Origin: Ctenosaura bakeri
Taxonomy: Eukaryota; Chordata; Lepidosauria; Squamata; Iguanidae
Reading direction: 5' to 3'
Assembly (NCBI GenBank): GCA_948474755.1
Contig: CAOLHI010000150.1
Location: 744,001 to 808,000 of the forward strand
DNA length: 64,000 bases
Position numbers and translations under genes: made by a program. Positions 9,520 through 22,224 of this stretch are shown one piece after another (the stretch's first letter is position 1; the number at the start of each line of letters is the position of its first letter). The notes beneath the pieces were generated by a model. It was not told the DNA's origin, searched no databases, and saw only the letters and a list, made by a program, of their open reading frames with translations.

Positions 9520-12192
9520 AAAGAAGAAGATGAAAAAAATGAAGACAAAGAAGGAGTAGCAGCAGCAGCGATTGTTGTTTTGATGTGTATGATGATGACA
9601 TATAATGGACAGCTGGGTGTACCACCATGCAGCTATTACAAATAATCAGAAAATATTCAGGGCTGGACTGTTCTGATATAAAGAAAAACTGTAGAGTTCA
9701 CACTTTAATATTTAAGTGTAACTCCCTGTATATTTTATAAATCAGTTCAGCAGTTTTTAAATAATGCTTTCTGTATTTGCTCAGATCATGAGTGAATTTT
9801 TGCCTAATTTCTTTTTCTGTGTGTAACCACTTTGCTGAGTAAGAAAACCCTATTTTGAGATAAGACACCCAAGGAAAACTGTATCATTCTTTCTGGTTTA
9901 TATTAGGAATATAAGCCAAATGTCTTTCTCCTTGCTTATTATCATCATTACTTCTTAGAATGGATTAATTTATCACATTTTCATCCTCTTTTATGATCTT
10001 TGACATAAGAATGAGTAATCACACAATACAATGCTATTTTCATCAGCTAAGCATTTTATTTTTGACCTTCAAATATTGTTTCCTCAGCAATGTTGGGAAT
10101 AGAAAATACATAACACTAATAAAAAATAAAATATAAACAATATTATAATACTCTAGGATGGTAAGTATTAGGGAATCTCTTACCTTAAAACAGTGTTGGG
10201 CAACTGAGGCACTCCAAGTGTCCTTGATTTGTAGTTTCCATGAATCCTAACCAGTAAAGAAATGTACTCTAAGAACTGGGAACTGTACTCCTATAACATC
10301 TTGAGGGACAAGTACTTCCTTGGGATTCTGCTAAGCTGTGAAGGTGTGTTGCAAGAAAGGGATAGTCAACTCTAACTACAAAGATGCAGTTCTATCATCA
10401 TAGTTATGATAATTCAAGATTTGTCATATATTGCAAAAAAAAAGTTGGGGGGGCATGATGCCTATTCAAAACAAATGGCTGCGTCATATGAACACACATT
10501 TTCTGACATTGGGGTCTGGATATTGTGGAGATACTGGAATCTACACTCCCAAACACTCCTCTGGACATGGGGCATCATGGATTAAGAAGATACTAAATGA
10601 AAAGTTATTATTATTATTTTTTTAAAAAAATCTCCCTGTAGATTATGGTATGAAGAAATGGAAGTAGTATTACAGTGAAGTTCTAAATAGTGCAAAACAT
10701 AGGAGAACAATTAGGGACTTGGAAATTCTTGTTTTGATAATGTGGCCCACAAATACATTAGCCAATTTTTGCAACAGTGCTGTCTCATGAACAACTTATG
10801 AAGGTAGTCAAACCTTCAGGAATATTAGGTCTCTGTCATGTCTTTTTCAATTACCTGGGTGTTCTTTTGTGCTTTGGAGAGAGGTGAGTTTCTTACAGTG
10901 CTTGCTTTCCACCCCCAACTTGTTATCTGTCTGAATTCTGTCAGATGTGATCTGAGCCATTTTGGCCAATTTCAATGCTCCTTCAGGGTTTTTTTCTCCC
11001 CCAGGGGGGAGAGAAAATGACCATGAAAGCCAGATGAATAGCACCAATGTCCACCATCCACCTAATGAAATTTATATAATGACAAATACACATTCCTGTG
11101 ATCATGGCCTATTCTTACTCCTAAATGTGTACCATAATGTTGAATATTTGAATCGGTCACAGAGATGAATATCTGAATCAGTTTGGGAATGGTCATTAAT
11201 GGAACATAGCCAGAGGTTCATCAGATATGTGTCTGGTGACCTTTATGCCATACCTCTAAGAGGGCTAGTTGGCCACATTACATTATCCTTCAGCTAAAAT
11301 ATTCTGGACAATCAGGAGAGGATTTTTGTTCCCATTTCAGGAACTGATCAAGTGTGAGGTTAGCTCCTTATAATTTATTTAATCTTACTGATCTATTTTC
11401 CTTAATAATGAATGCCTTTTGAAGAAGTGAGCTATGCTTATGATAATTATATGCTGCTGAAATTCTATTTCCTTTTATTCATTTTAAACTGACTGCCTTT
11501 TAATTTCATCAAGAGCCTGCTTGCCCTTGTGTAATAAGAAAGAATATAGAGAAATGAACTGTATAATATGCTGTGCTTTTACATTCTATCCAATAGAGGG
11601 CATAGGTATTTGTGAATGTACATCGGGCACAAGAAGAAATGCAATAGTTTTCTAAGGTTTCAGTACTGAACCTATGAAAGCATGCTCCAGACTTTCAGGT
11701 GCTTATTTTGTCCCCTCATAACCAAGGTAATTTTTTTGATCTGGACAACATTTTCAAACAACTATTTGAGATTTTCATAAATTAAAAAGGCCAGGTGGTT
11801 TGCTTCTTTGTGTCTAAGCAGTATGTTATAACAAAGTATTATCATTTATTCCATTTATATCCAGTCTTTCTGCAAGTAAGCAATCAAAATTTCTCATAGT
11901 CCAAGAAGTTCCAAATATACATTGAGCTGGCTGATATTCAGAGGTGAATGGAACCCATTCATTAGCTTCAACTGCTATGTTCCTGTCTTGGCTCCTTTAA
12001 AAAAAAAAAATCTTGCATGTAGGAGCTTGGAAGCTTCCATGTCTTTTCTTAAGCATCCCCAATTCTCCATAATATCTGAATTCTGAGCTCTGGTTTCTTA
12101 AAAGTACTTAATTTTGGCCACTCTGGGGAGCAAAATCTCTCTTTACTGTTTTGTGCCACTGTAATTTGGTGGCAGAGCAATAGTGGAACTAA
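9520..12192. other. unassigned AT-rich stretch with one small MITE
   Basis: Apart from the MITE remnant at 10190-10315 nothing is recognised. 10436-10450 is a short A run then a G run; 10982-11012 carries a local palindrome 'ctcccccaggggggag'. Long AT-rich tracts and no supported coding frame. Confidence 0.5.
10190..10315. mobile_element. old hAT-like palindromic MITE ('GGGCAACTG...ACTACAACTCCCA' type)
   Basis: The left end 'gtgttgggcaactgaggcac' and right half 'aactgtactcctataacatcttgag' match, as diverged complements, a small repeat very common in squamates. Related copies occur at 33018, 34527 and 62618. The hAT assignment is from memory of the family. Confidence 0.5.
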
Positions 12193-12668
12193 GGCCCTTT
12201 CCACATGTGGGCGAAGAAATGAGGGAAACCACACTGAAACGGAGCTTACCTGAGTCCATTGCCACGTGGAGCAGTGCGCTTTCACTGGTCCACACTCTTC
12301 GGTGTCCCGCAGCATCCTGCGGGGCCCAAAATGGTGGCTTACGACTGGCGGAGGCTCTCCACCAACCAGAGAAGCTTGCCAGCCAGAAAGCCCACCCTCG
12401 GCAGATCTGCAGGTACGCTCTTGCATGCGCCTGCAAATCCACAGTAGACACTGTGACGGGGCTGCACGCAGCTGCACATCGTGCTTTTTAAAAACCACTT
12501 GAAAAGTAGTTTTCAAAAAGCATGCAGCACCGCCACTTTCGGGTGCCCTAGCGCAGATTGGGGTGTGGAACTATGCAAAAGTAGTCCGCCCCAATCCACT
12601 TTACGGTGTAGACAACCTCCATCAGAGGTCGCTCTACACCATTTTAAAACCCCTGTGTGGAAAGGGCC
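12193..12668. mobile_element. large GC-rich MITE, PIF/Harbinger-like
   Basis: Inverted ends GGCCCTTTCCACA (12193-12205 and its complement ending at 12668) are flanked by a perfect TAA duplication (12190-12192 and 12669-12671), the kind of 3-bp TWA site used by PIF/Harbinger transposases. The 476-bp interior is far richer in G, C and CpG than the flanks. Several overlapping open frames on both strands, one of 155 codons extending out of it, are by-products of this composition. Related to 21778-22221 and 32096-32551. Confidence 0.8.
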
Positions 12669-12671
12669 TAA

Positions 12672-15600
12672 GAAAAAAACTTAGCCTTGGTTTAAAACAT
12701 TTTGTGTAGGGAGAACGAACTAATTCAAAGGAAAATCAAGCTCTAAGAGACTGCTGACAGCAGGGGTTTTCATTTGAATTATTGGATTAGTGTAACTAAT
12801 AGGGGAGGAACCAAGAGGAGAAAAAAGGGGATAGGAGGAAGAATATAGGATATGAATGTGGGATAGGCACATACATTTATATAAGCTGACCATATTTCCA
12901 AAAAAGACATTTTCTTGAAGTTGTCATTTATTAAAAAAAAAAAAAGAGTGAAAACAGTGAGATCTTCTGACCATTGATGGTGGATATTTATCTTTTCAAC
13001 CACAGTGTATAAATCTTTCATCAACAACAAGACCACATAGGAACCAACCACATTGACTGTTAGTACCATGGCACATCACAGGGATATACTTTTTAAAAAG
13101 TGTTCTACAAACACCAAATATTTTTTCCAGTACTAAATTGATATATTTAATGAATCCAACTAAAGAGGAATAACCACTGAACATCGTATAGTACATCATC
13201 TATATATACTATACCTATATATATTTATATACATACTACATTGTATAATACAGGAAGCATTATCTGCATTGTATCACCAAGGTTTGTTTGCAGTAGATAG
13301 TTTTTTCAGAAGAGGTGTACTGGTGTCCAATATGCACGATTTTTTTTTTTTTGGCTGACCTGAACATAGTTTTAAATCTAACGTTTCACAGTACAGGTTT
13401 GCTGTAAAACAAGGTGCTCCCTTATATCTTACTGAAGGTGAAAACTTTGCCTTCATTACTGCTACTGTGCTGCTGAGAACTGTAAAAGATTATGAAAGGT
13501 GTGTGTGTGTGTGTGTGTGTGTTTTGTAAGAGAGAGAGAGAGAAAGAGAGCAAGAGTGAGCTTGTGGGCTGCCTATTGTCCACTCCTGGTTTGAGCTATG
13601 ATTAGAGAGAGCAGGTAAGTTTTAAACAAGGCAGCATCATTTATGCCTGATATGTTTTCTCAAGGCTTTTCTATTATGTGTATTGACAATTTTCTCTTCC
13701 TTTTTAATTTACACTTTTCTTTTTACTCATTCTGTTATACATTCACAATGGTTATTATATCCTCATCATATTACCTCAATGTATTGTCTTCTACCTGATA
13801 GCTTTCTGCTCCTCTGCCTTGTACAAGCTAAAATCAAACTGTGTTCAATATATTTCAGGTGTAATTTCCCCCTCCACATCCTATTTTTCTGGTTTTTAAA
13901 ACTCTCGTTGTTGTTAGATATCAGCATAGCACACCTTTTCATTGCCCTCAAGTGTACTGAATTGCATTGGTTTTGTAAGAGAAAACAAAGCAAAGCAAGG
14001 CAAAACTAATGTAGATGTAATCTTGGAAGCAAAATGTGTCAGGCTATGAATCTTTAAAATCAAAGTTCTCAGTCTCTATGTAATGCAAAACAATGTGATT
14101 CTGAATGTGCATTCATAGAGGATTGGTCTACCAGAAATAGTAGATGCATGGTTAATAATGTTACTTGATGTCTGGGACAAAAATATGGGGAAATACAGAA
14201 GCTTCTAAGAAATGAGTTGCAAATCACGTATTTATCTGTAACAATTTGCTTGATAATAAGTTTATTAATGAAGGACTAATAGAGTTACATTTCAGAAGTA
14301 GCAGAATGAATGGAAATGGTTCTAATGGGGAAATTAATAGGTAACATTTTCCAGTTCTAGGAAACTGCAGCAGATGCAACAGCAGATGGTCTTCATGTCA
14401 TTTGGGAGTAAATCCACTCTGGGTTTTAGTCTGAATTTATTGGGAGCCATCCAATGTGTTGATCTTATTTTGAGGATAGGTGTTGGCACATTGGATAACT
14501 CATTTAAAATTCAGTCTAAAATTCAAAGTGGATGCACCACTGCACTGAAATGGAAGCTACTAGTCACCACTGTTCTTGTTACTTTTCAATGACACTTTTA
14601 GAGGCACCTTGAGTATAATTTTTCATGGTTCATGCCAGTGTCTTATCAGTCCTAAGATTTTTTTTTCTCCCAAGAATGGTGATAAAAAATCACAATTACT
14701 CTTTTTTGCAACATTTTAATGAATAATGATAACAGATTACTTCCATGAAACTGTAAGAAATACGAATTACTTTTTTTTAAAAAAAGTCTTCATTTGCCTT
14801 CAGGAACCACTTGTAAATGTCCCAGAGGCCATCCAAAATTAGTAACAGAATACTTGAATGATCCCTCCTGTTTGGAGTAAAGATAGCTTCCACCAGTACC
14901 TGGCATAATGGGATGCTACTGCTAGGCTGTTTTATTTTATTTTTATTCCTACTGCTGCTCTGTACAACGTGAGGAATGCTGATGATGCTATAAAAATCCT
15001 ATTGCTAATAATAATCCAAAATGGACCTCCTGTGAATTTATAGAGCTTTATTTATAGATAAGGGAAACAGATAAACTATCACTTATAAATGTAGTTTATA
15101 GTAGACTGTTCCTGAGATACTACATTGTCTCACCATAGTGTAAATATCCACTGTCAAAGTTATGCTACACTCACACGATGCAATCCTTATACTAAATAGC
15201 ACTACAGCACAACATATAAAAAGAAAGTGAATGCACTTTGCTGCAACCTCAATGCACATTGCACAGAGGCAGTATGCAATGCAGATATTACTCTAGGTGC
15301 ATTTTTATGCATCTCCAGTGGTTACACATGCAGGACTGCTTTCACAACCATCAGCTGGATACATCCATTCCACATTCCGTGCAAGTCACCAACAGGATTC
15401 TTATCTATGAAACCAAGACCAAGACCAAGACCCTATTCACTGGTTGTGTATCATAACATTATGGCACTGTAGCTATGTTCAAGTTACTAGAGCACACAGT
15501 TGCATAACTGATCCTACAATATGGCTATGAGCTCTTCTCTTGTACAACAGTTGATTCATATGGTAGGGGATCAGAGAAAAGGAATATTTTCTTTACTATG

Positions 15601-17184
15601 GCCCGTAATGGACATTCTTTGCTTTTAGGTAAGGCTGTCCTTCTCATAAAGAACTTGGAGAAATTTTGTGACTGTGTTATGTAGGAGGAATCCTTAAGTT
15701 GTTATCTCTCTAAAGTAACTTTTTCCAAATCCTGATCAAATATAGGAAGGACCATGTGTTTCTGTGTTTCCAGACTTTGCTGTGTCTAAGCTAAAAAAAG
15801 TCATGAGTTCTTTTAACACTTCAGTAGTTTATGAAGTTCAGCCACCCAAATATCTACGAATTTTTATATATCCTCACATTTTCTGATGTGTCTCAGTACT
15901 CATAACAGTTAGAAATTCAATCTGAAAAGAACATATACACTTGCCCTGTCTGAACCAATGTATTTTATAAGCCAAATTTAGGACCAGACTCCATATCCTG
16001 GCAGAAAGAGATTAGAAGCAGTCCTTTATGGTTTAGATGCTCAAGCACAGAGAGAGAGAGAGAGAACCGTATCTAGAAGCATGGAGATGCGATCATCCAA
16101 CCATTTAGCTGGTAAATGAGAATATTTGAAAAGTTTTTCTTTGCCTAATAAGCAATCATGTTAAAAGAACTCTACAATGAAAGTAATAGGTGGGCATGTA
16201 ATATACAATTCTGGTTTTCAAAACTTTGCTGGCATAATTTCAGCTTCAATCTTTCAACTCATTAAAAAGAACATATGATGTGGGAGAAGCATAATGTGTG
16301 CACTATGTGATTTCTCAGTCAGTTTGCTATTGTTTTAATGTGAACATCAGCTAGATGAACACATTGAAATTAACATTTGAGGTCTCTCATATTCATATAT
16401 ATATATATGGCATTTTTATGGGGAGTCCATCATAAAAAAGTCAGTTGTGGCTATTAGACACCTTTGAGAAGACAGAATGATGTGCAACTCTACTTGGATT
16501 ATTAAATTTTAAATCTTGGCTGTTCTCATTTTGAATGCCAATAATGAATGTTGCCAGATGGAAACCTTTCATCAAGTCTATCCTTTGTCTTGTGGTTAGC
16601 CATAAATCTCAAATAAGTGACTGTTTGCATGAACTATATTGATTAAATACTATCTGTTTTCATGAGTTCTGTATCATCAGTATCTTGGAGATAAGCTGCT
16701 CAAAATCAGAGGTCAGCTTATTTTTCCCATGATTGAACTCCTGACCAACACAAACTTTCTTTGATTTGTTTGTCTGATAATTATTCATGTTTTCTCTTTG
16801 CCACTAGATTTATCATGTTCTTTTATTCATTCACTCATTCACTTTATGCCTCACTCTTCCTCAGAACAGAGTGACTAACAATTATTTACACATCACGTGT
16901 CTACACAGCAAATTTAAATGCATTTTCAAACCTGGTCAACTCTCAGTGCTATAGTTCTCTTTCCAGTTTCGAGAAGGCCAGCTATATTAATCTCCTCTGC
17001 CACTGCCACCATTCACATGGCATCTGAAAGAATAACCAGTGTATTACATAATGTATAGCATGACATTTTAAACATGTAAATGTTTTCAACATGAACCTGT
17101 TGACTATGAAACATGTTGACTATGATGTTAACTACTTCCTAACTGTAACAAACAGCCTTTGCCTACAATAAGATTTCAAGTCCT
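12672..17184. other. long unassigned AT-rich stretch
   Basis: No gene or recognisable transposon. It holds simple repeats: A run 12931-12944, AT-rich alternating tract 13200-13235, (GT)n and (GA)n at 13499-13550, (GA)n 16041-16057, (AT)n 16397-16408. 15400-15432 has three copies of 'accaag'. Open frames such as 13683-14009 have no family resemblance. Confidence 0.5.
13499..13550. repeat. compound (GT)n / (GA)n microsatellite
   Basis: About twelve GT units (13499-13522) followed, after a short spacer, by GA units (13529-13550). Confidence 0.9.
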
Positions 17185-17312
17185 AAGGATCTTTGAATGA
17201 GGCAGTAACTGGGAAAACTACCGCTGAGTATTCCTTGTATAAGAAAACTCTATGAAATTCATGAGGTCACTGCAAGTTGACCGGTGACTTGAAGGCACAT
17301 ACACATTTTTAG
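17185..17312 (+). mobile_element. 3' part of a 5S rRNA-derived SINE
   Basis: The phrases 'gagtattccttgtataagaaaa', 'atgaaattcatgaggtcac' and 'gaccggtgacttgaaggcac' match the body and Bov-B-like tail of the fuller copy at 61599-61821. The 5S-like head is not visible here. Confidence 0.7.
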
Positions 17313-17564
17313 GAACTTTTGCAAACCTCAAATGCAATAACTCAATTTAGTGTCATCATGTAGGATTAGAACACATGAGTCTGAATTCTGCAAAATAGGT
17401 GAAGAACTATGCATGACATCTCAAGTGCCTTTGAAGAACAACCCAATAGAAATGTAAACAACAACAACAACAACAGCGCAAAATTATTTATCCTGAAGTT
17501 TCTTAGTCTTGTAATTAGTATTAGAGCTTAGAAATGATAACTTTTTTAGCCTGTGGCCACCCTG

Positions 17565-17652
17565 GTTGGGATATTCTGGAAGCTGTAGTATTTACTGTTT
17601 AGAAATTATATTATAAACTGGATAACTACTACAGCTTCCAAAATCTCCCATA
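17565..17652. repeat. short inverted repeat (MITE core)
   Basis: 'ctggaagctgtagtattta' on the left and 'actactacagcttccaaaat' on the right form a hairpin around about 30 bases. Probably the centre of an old palindromic MITE; the termini are not readable. Confidence 0.5.
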
Positions 17653-17956
17653 ATCAGTTTATAAAGAATATATTTTTAGAACACTTGATGTTTTTAGCAT
17701 TACCATTTGCTGCTTGTGGTACCAAAAGCTGCTAGGGTTATTGCTTCAGTGCTTGCCAAGTAAAGGAATTTGTTCAGGAACTGGAGATTGGGGTGATAGT
17801 GGGAACTACAAGGGCTTTTTTTTTTTTTAAAAAAAATTATTAGAGAGAACAGAGGTGTTTTCTCCTCAGAATTATCCAGTATTTTTTGTACAGTCAGCCC
17901 TCCATGTCTGTGGATTTTGTATCCACAGAGTCAACTAACTATGGCTTGAAAATATT

Positions 17957-19840
17957 AAAGAAAAAAAAGACTTGAAGGAAAACTATCTGAAAATGTTCTA
18001 TAGGTGGGACTTAAATTTCTCAAAATTACAGAAAATATATAAAACCCCAAACAATAAATGTTGGAAATGCCATGATGTAGATGGGACATTTTTCCACATG
18101 TGGTGGACCTGCCCATGCACTAAGACATATTGGAAAACTATACTTAAAAAATATCTGAAATTCTAAACATTAATATTCTATTATCGTCGTATTATTCTGT
18201 ATATTGTTACTGCGGCCCAGGCCTACCCGGAGATAGCACTTGATATCATTTTGATATCAAACCATTCGGCTTTCCTCTGCCACCCCGCTCCACGTGTTTG
18301 CGAGGCCTCCGGACAAGCATGTAAACAGGCATGGCTGATAATTGCTGGACATTCCATTCCCCACCTAGGCAGGCTGAACTGAGCCAGCTCGTCGCTTCAG
18401 GGATACTAACAAAGGCTTCCCTGCCCCAAGCAGGTAGCCGCACAAAGCTGTATTAAACACTCCGCATTTGCATACTGGCTACACTATTGTTAAATCGGCG
18501 CTCAGTCCATCGTGCTAAAATCTGACCTTTCTAAAGCTTTGTCCCACTCCAAACTTGCCTTGTTCTCACTGAATAAGGTATGGCCTGCAGTCACAATTCA
18601 CCCTATATCAACCCCCCAATTCTGAGACCACCTCGGATCGCTCCAGACTTTCATCCCGCCTTGCTGCTGCTTTGTCTGGCGAGCTCCCCTCAGTGAACCC
18701 CGCTGAGCTTCTTCCCTGCACACTAATGAACTCTATCTTCATATCTCTCCAGGACTACGAGACAGGTGTTGTATCACCCATTTCCCCCAAAAATCCCTAT
18801 TTCCAACTCTTTAGTTAGCTGTGTGATTGTGGTGTCTTTACTGTTTGTCTGTCTTTCAATAAAACACCGTTTTTGCTATTTTAAAACCGTCTGACTGCTT
18901 GACTGACCTGACCCCGTAGACGCTGGGTTGCAAGATCCTGCTAAGTTACCCCCCCCTTAGCTCAGTGAGTGCTCCAGCTAATTTCCCCCAAAGTTGTGTT
19001 TTTGTGTTTTGGTTATTTGGGCGCCCCTCCTGGGACCCCCAGAGAACAGGGTAACAATATGATAACTTCAGCAAGGATAGTATACACGAAGTATTAGAAG
19101 GCTGATAAAGTACTGGAAATAGAGGAATGGACTATAAAGTTACTTGAAATGAAGAGTTATGACATTTTAACTCGAATACTGAAAGAATACCCTAAAGATG
19201 ACTGTGAGGCAATCCCTAGTACAATTATATTTGCATATGAGTACTTGGTGGTATATATTGTTAACATCAAAACCTTTTACCCAGAATAGGGTTGTTTATA
19301 TGGAATGTAATAATGTAGTAAAGAATGTTGAATGACTTATTCATACCTGCCACACTATTTGAACATTGTTAATGTCCTATTGAGTGTACTCAGTAGATTG
19401 AATGATCGTATAGTGTGATGTGAAATCATTTATATATTGGCAGAATACAGATGATGGTAGTGAAAAACTTCAAAGAAGGTTAAAATTGTTCATTTATGTG
19501 GAAGTAGAGGTATCTTGTTTTACTTAATGCTTTGAATGCAAACCTATCAAAAGAAAGTTTTTGGAAATAAACTTCAGCTAGGTTAATTATAAATGGAGAA
19601 TACCTATAACAGTAACAGATCATAGTAACATATTCTAATTAAGTGATGGTTAGATTATTCTGGAGAGAAGATATTACCTCCATTTATAATAATTGGAATT
19701 GAATGTAAATTATTTCTTTATATATGTTATTTCTCAATTATTTATTTTATGTGTTTATTAATCTATGAGACAACTAGATTTGTTTTGTTTATGTTACTGT
19801 GTAATAAATGTATTTTTTAAAAAAAAATCTTTAAAAAAAT
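17957..19840 (+). mobile_element. 5'-truncated L1 LINE, ORF2 C-terminus and 3' end, split by a solo LTR
   Basis: At 17972-18166 the frame encodes the cysteine-rich C-terminal segment of L1 ORF2: CWKC, then a histidine in FFHMWWTC, preceded by a 'MFYRWDLN' and 'YKTPNNKCW' block typical of L1. After the LTR the frame continues (19060-19200) with IEEWTIKLLEM, again like the L1 ORF2 end. It has stop codons and is not functional. An A-rich tail near 19816-19838 ends the copy inside the Tigger-like element, whose A-rich tract appears on both sides as a likely target duplication. L1 copies are usually truncated at the 5' end, as here. Confidence 0.85.
18205..19056 (+). mobile_element. solo LTR of a class I-like endogenous retrovirus (family A)
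   Basis: 852 bp with ends TGTTAC...GTAACA and a perfect 4-bp duplication ATAT (18201-18204 and 19057-19060). An AATAAA signal sits at 18858-18863, followed by 'gcaagatcctgctaagttacc' and a terminal segment 'gcgcccctcctgggaccccc'. This copy and 37118-38083 are the same family in opposite orientation. It is GC-richer than the surrounding L1. No internal retroviral genes. Confidence 0.9.
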
Positions 19841-19961
19841 CCCAAAAGCAAACTTTGACTTTGCCATTTTATATAAGGGATGCCATTTTGAGCATCCATC
19901 AATTTTGGTATCCATGGGGGTCCTGGAACCCAACAGTAGTGCAGACCAAATGCCCACTGTA

Positions 19962-20851
19962 GATTCCAAAAGGAGCTGATGGGTAGGAGGCTGATCCATA
20001 ATCTAGTATCTTATAACACCTAGACGGTGATGATGATGATGATGATTTAAAATCTGGCCAGACAGAGAAATCATTCATCTGGAAAAACTAAGGAGGAGTG
20101 GAATGTTGAATTGCAGAACTTTCTGCAGTGGGATGGGATGACAAGTGAATGCAAGACAAGGACTGAAATACCTTTTCATTGGCAAGCATTCCCAGTTGCC
20201 AGTTGTAGAAGTAATGTAAACTTTCCATCATATTGAATTTATTGAGTTACTTACTCACCATCTTCCTACTTCAAGTTGGCTGGCCATTAATTCTATAAGT
20301 CTATAATGGTGTTCTGCTATGATTGTTTCCATAGGCACCATATATCTCTGTCACACCTGATTTCTGAGAAGTTCAGCGTGGGAGGGGAGAAAAGTGAAAA
20401 AGAAATAAGATGTACTTCAAGCAGTAAGACTAGGTCTCCTTTTTTTTATGGAGACCAGTGAGAAGGCATGACCTTGAAAATTTTACAGGGGTCAAAGAAA
20501 TGAAGAACTTCAAAAAGTTACTTTTTGGACTCTTATTCCTAGAATCTCCTAGCAAGTAGACATAATGGCTTGGGGATTTTGAGAGTAGAGGTCCCTCCAA
20601 AGTAACTTTCCTAAGCTCTGAAAGAATGGAATAATGCTTTACAAAGCTGACATATGACCTCTGCAATTTCCTCTCCCCATTCTTTGTCTTAGGCGCATAG
20701 CCCTAAACACCTCTCTACTATTCCCACAGTCATTTATTTAAGACTCATTATATTCCTAACAATATGATACCCCTCCCCATTATCTAAATTCCAATTATGA
20801 GAAAATAATTAATACAGCTGATGAGGGAATCTTGCACCACCTGTGGTAGCA
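19962..20851. other. unassigned non-coding stretch
   Basis: Contains a short (GAT)n run (20029-20046). No gene or transposon recognised. Confidence 0.5.
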
Positions 20852-21308
20852 CAGTATTTCTCAAATTTTTATTTTGATGTTTTTTTTTCTCTGTAAGAAA
20901 ACACTTGTCAAAGTGACACTGTCACAGAACAAAGGATATCAAATGTATTAAAAGGGACAGGTGCCAACAAAAACATTTCAAACGGTTCCAATATTTTTTT
21001 TTAACACAGTGGGGGTAATTAGGGTATATCATTTGCAACAACTTGTCTGTAATTAAATCTGACCTTTCAGTTAATTATGTCTTGACATTTTTTATTTTAA
21101 ACACACTTTCCCTGTGGTGGTGATGTGTTATGTGCAAATGCAAATAAGCACTTCTCATAATGAAAGCAAAGAGGTTAAGAAGCAGCTGAGACTGGCACAG
21201 TACAATATGGTATCGGGGGTCAACCAAGGATCCCAAGAGAATCTGAAGCTGGAGTGAGGTCTCTGCAAGCTTTTTTTTTTTTTTTTTTACCACAGATTGG
21301 GAACAATT
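20852..21308. mobile_element. possible hAT-like non-autonomous element
   Basis: The left end CAGTATTTCTCAAATTT and the complement of the right end (CACAATTGTTCCCAATC) resemble the CAGTGGTTCTCAA-type ends of hAT elements that are common in reptiles. An 8-bp duplication cannot be read. A poly-T run lies at 21270-21289. Confidence 0.4.
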
Positions 21309-21777
21309 GTGTGTAATATTATGTCAGATCAGGTCGTGTAATTGACAGGGAGGCAGCAGGAGACCTTTGGGTTTGCTATGCTAAACACTGAGAACCTAAC
21401 CTGGCCTAGTGAACAGCACAATGCTTGTTTCTGAAGGGGATTTGACATGCATCTCACTGTTGCCAAGCTCTTGTTTGACAAATGGACTTTCAGCCCAGCA
21501 AGATATCCAGTAAATAATTCTTCAGTCTCTGCAAAAAAGCTGAGACTACATACCTCCCTTACATACATTTCAACAGATGATAACAGGCACCCCTGTGGTC
21601 CAGCAATATCAAGAGGGATGACAAAAGTTATTAACGAAGAAGAACAAATAAGCTAGGAGAGTCTGCAGCAGTTTGCTTTTGGCTGAGCCTACTGGGAAGG
21701 ACAAGATTCCACTCTCTCCTCTCCTCTCCCACTCACTGTGTTAGTTGAGTACAAACTACCTTTGCACTTTAAACTCA
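21309..21777. other. unassigned non-coding stretch
   Basis: No recognised repeat or gene. Open frames on both strands overlap here (21329-21656) but show no family resemblance. A C/T-rich run (21708-21735) precedes the MITE. Confidence 0.45.
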
Positions 21778-22221
21778 GGCCATTTCCGCACAGGGCGAGG
21801 GAATTGCCTCACGCTGCTACTTACCGGGTCTTATGGCTCCCCGGTCCGGTCCAGGCTGCTCCGGAGCAGTGCGTGCTCCTCGCTCTGCACTGCTCCGGTG
21901 TCGAAAATGGCGGCTTCTGGTTGGTCGAGGGTTTCGACCAACTGCTGAAGCTCGCCAGCCTAAAGCCCGCCCCCGGCAGATCACAGGTGAGCCTGCAAAT
22001 CTGCACAAGGGAACAGGCTTGCACTGGTGCGCTCTGTGCTTTTGAAAGACCGAAAGAAACAGGGTTTTCAAAAGTACGCTGGAAGATCACTTGGGGTCGT
22101 TCCAGAGTGGGCTGAGGTGCGGATCTATGTTAAATAGTTCGGACCCAGTCCACTCCCAGGTGCAGACATTCTCCCTGGAGGACGGACTGCACCATTTCAA
22201 ATACCCCGTGCGGAAATTGCC
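21778..22221. mobile_element. large GC-rich MITE, PIF/Harbinger-like
   Basis: Inverted ends GGCCATTTCCGCAC (complement ending at 22221, with one or two differences) are flanked by TCA on both sides (21775-21777 and 22222-22224). The interior is CpG-rich and carries 'ctgctccgga' blocks. It is the same family as 32096-32551, in the opposite orientation. Overlapping open frames (up to 125 codons) are composition artefacts. Confidence 0.8.
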
Positions 22222-22224
22222 TCA

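Larger units (their letters stand above)
17891..19959. mobile_element. Tigger-like DNA transposon split by an L1
   Basis: The left end CAGTCAGCCCTCCATG follows TA (17889-17890); the right end ...GCCCACTG precedes TA (19960-19961). The sequence resembles the Tigger-type repeat with 'ggattttgtatccacag' near the left end and 'ttttggtatccatgggggtcc' near the right. About 65 bp of the left part and 115 bp of the right part remain; all between them is L1 plus LTR. Confidence 0.7.

Noticed and set aside
12049..12516. Minus-strand open frame of 155 codons, the longest in the window, with overlapping frames on both strands
   Set aside because: It lies largely inside a TAA-flanked inverted-repeat MITE; high GC lowers stop frequency in all frames, and no domain is visible.
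13683..14009. Hydrophobic open frame of 108 codons
   Set aside because: AT-rich DNA with T-rich codons gives F, L and S-rich frames by chance; the antisense frame is open too and no family is recognised.
18246..18443. A minus-strand open frame similar to one at 37840-38040
   Set aside because: The similarity comes from both lying in copies of the same solo LTR; it is not a conserved gene.
21738..22115. Open frame of 125 codons, arginine-, proline- and alanine-rich
   Set aside because: Covers the MITE at 21778-22221; antisense frames are equally open.
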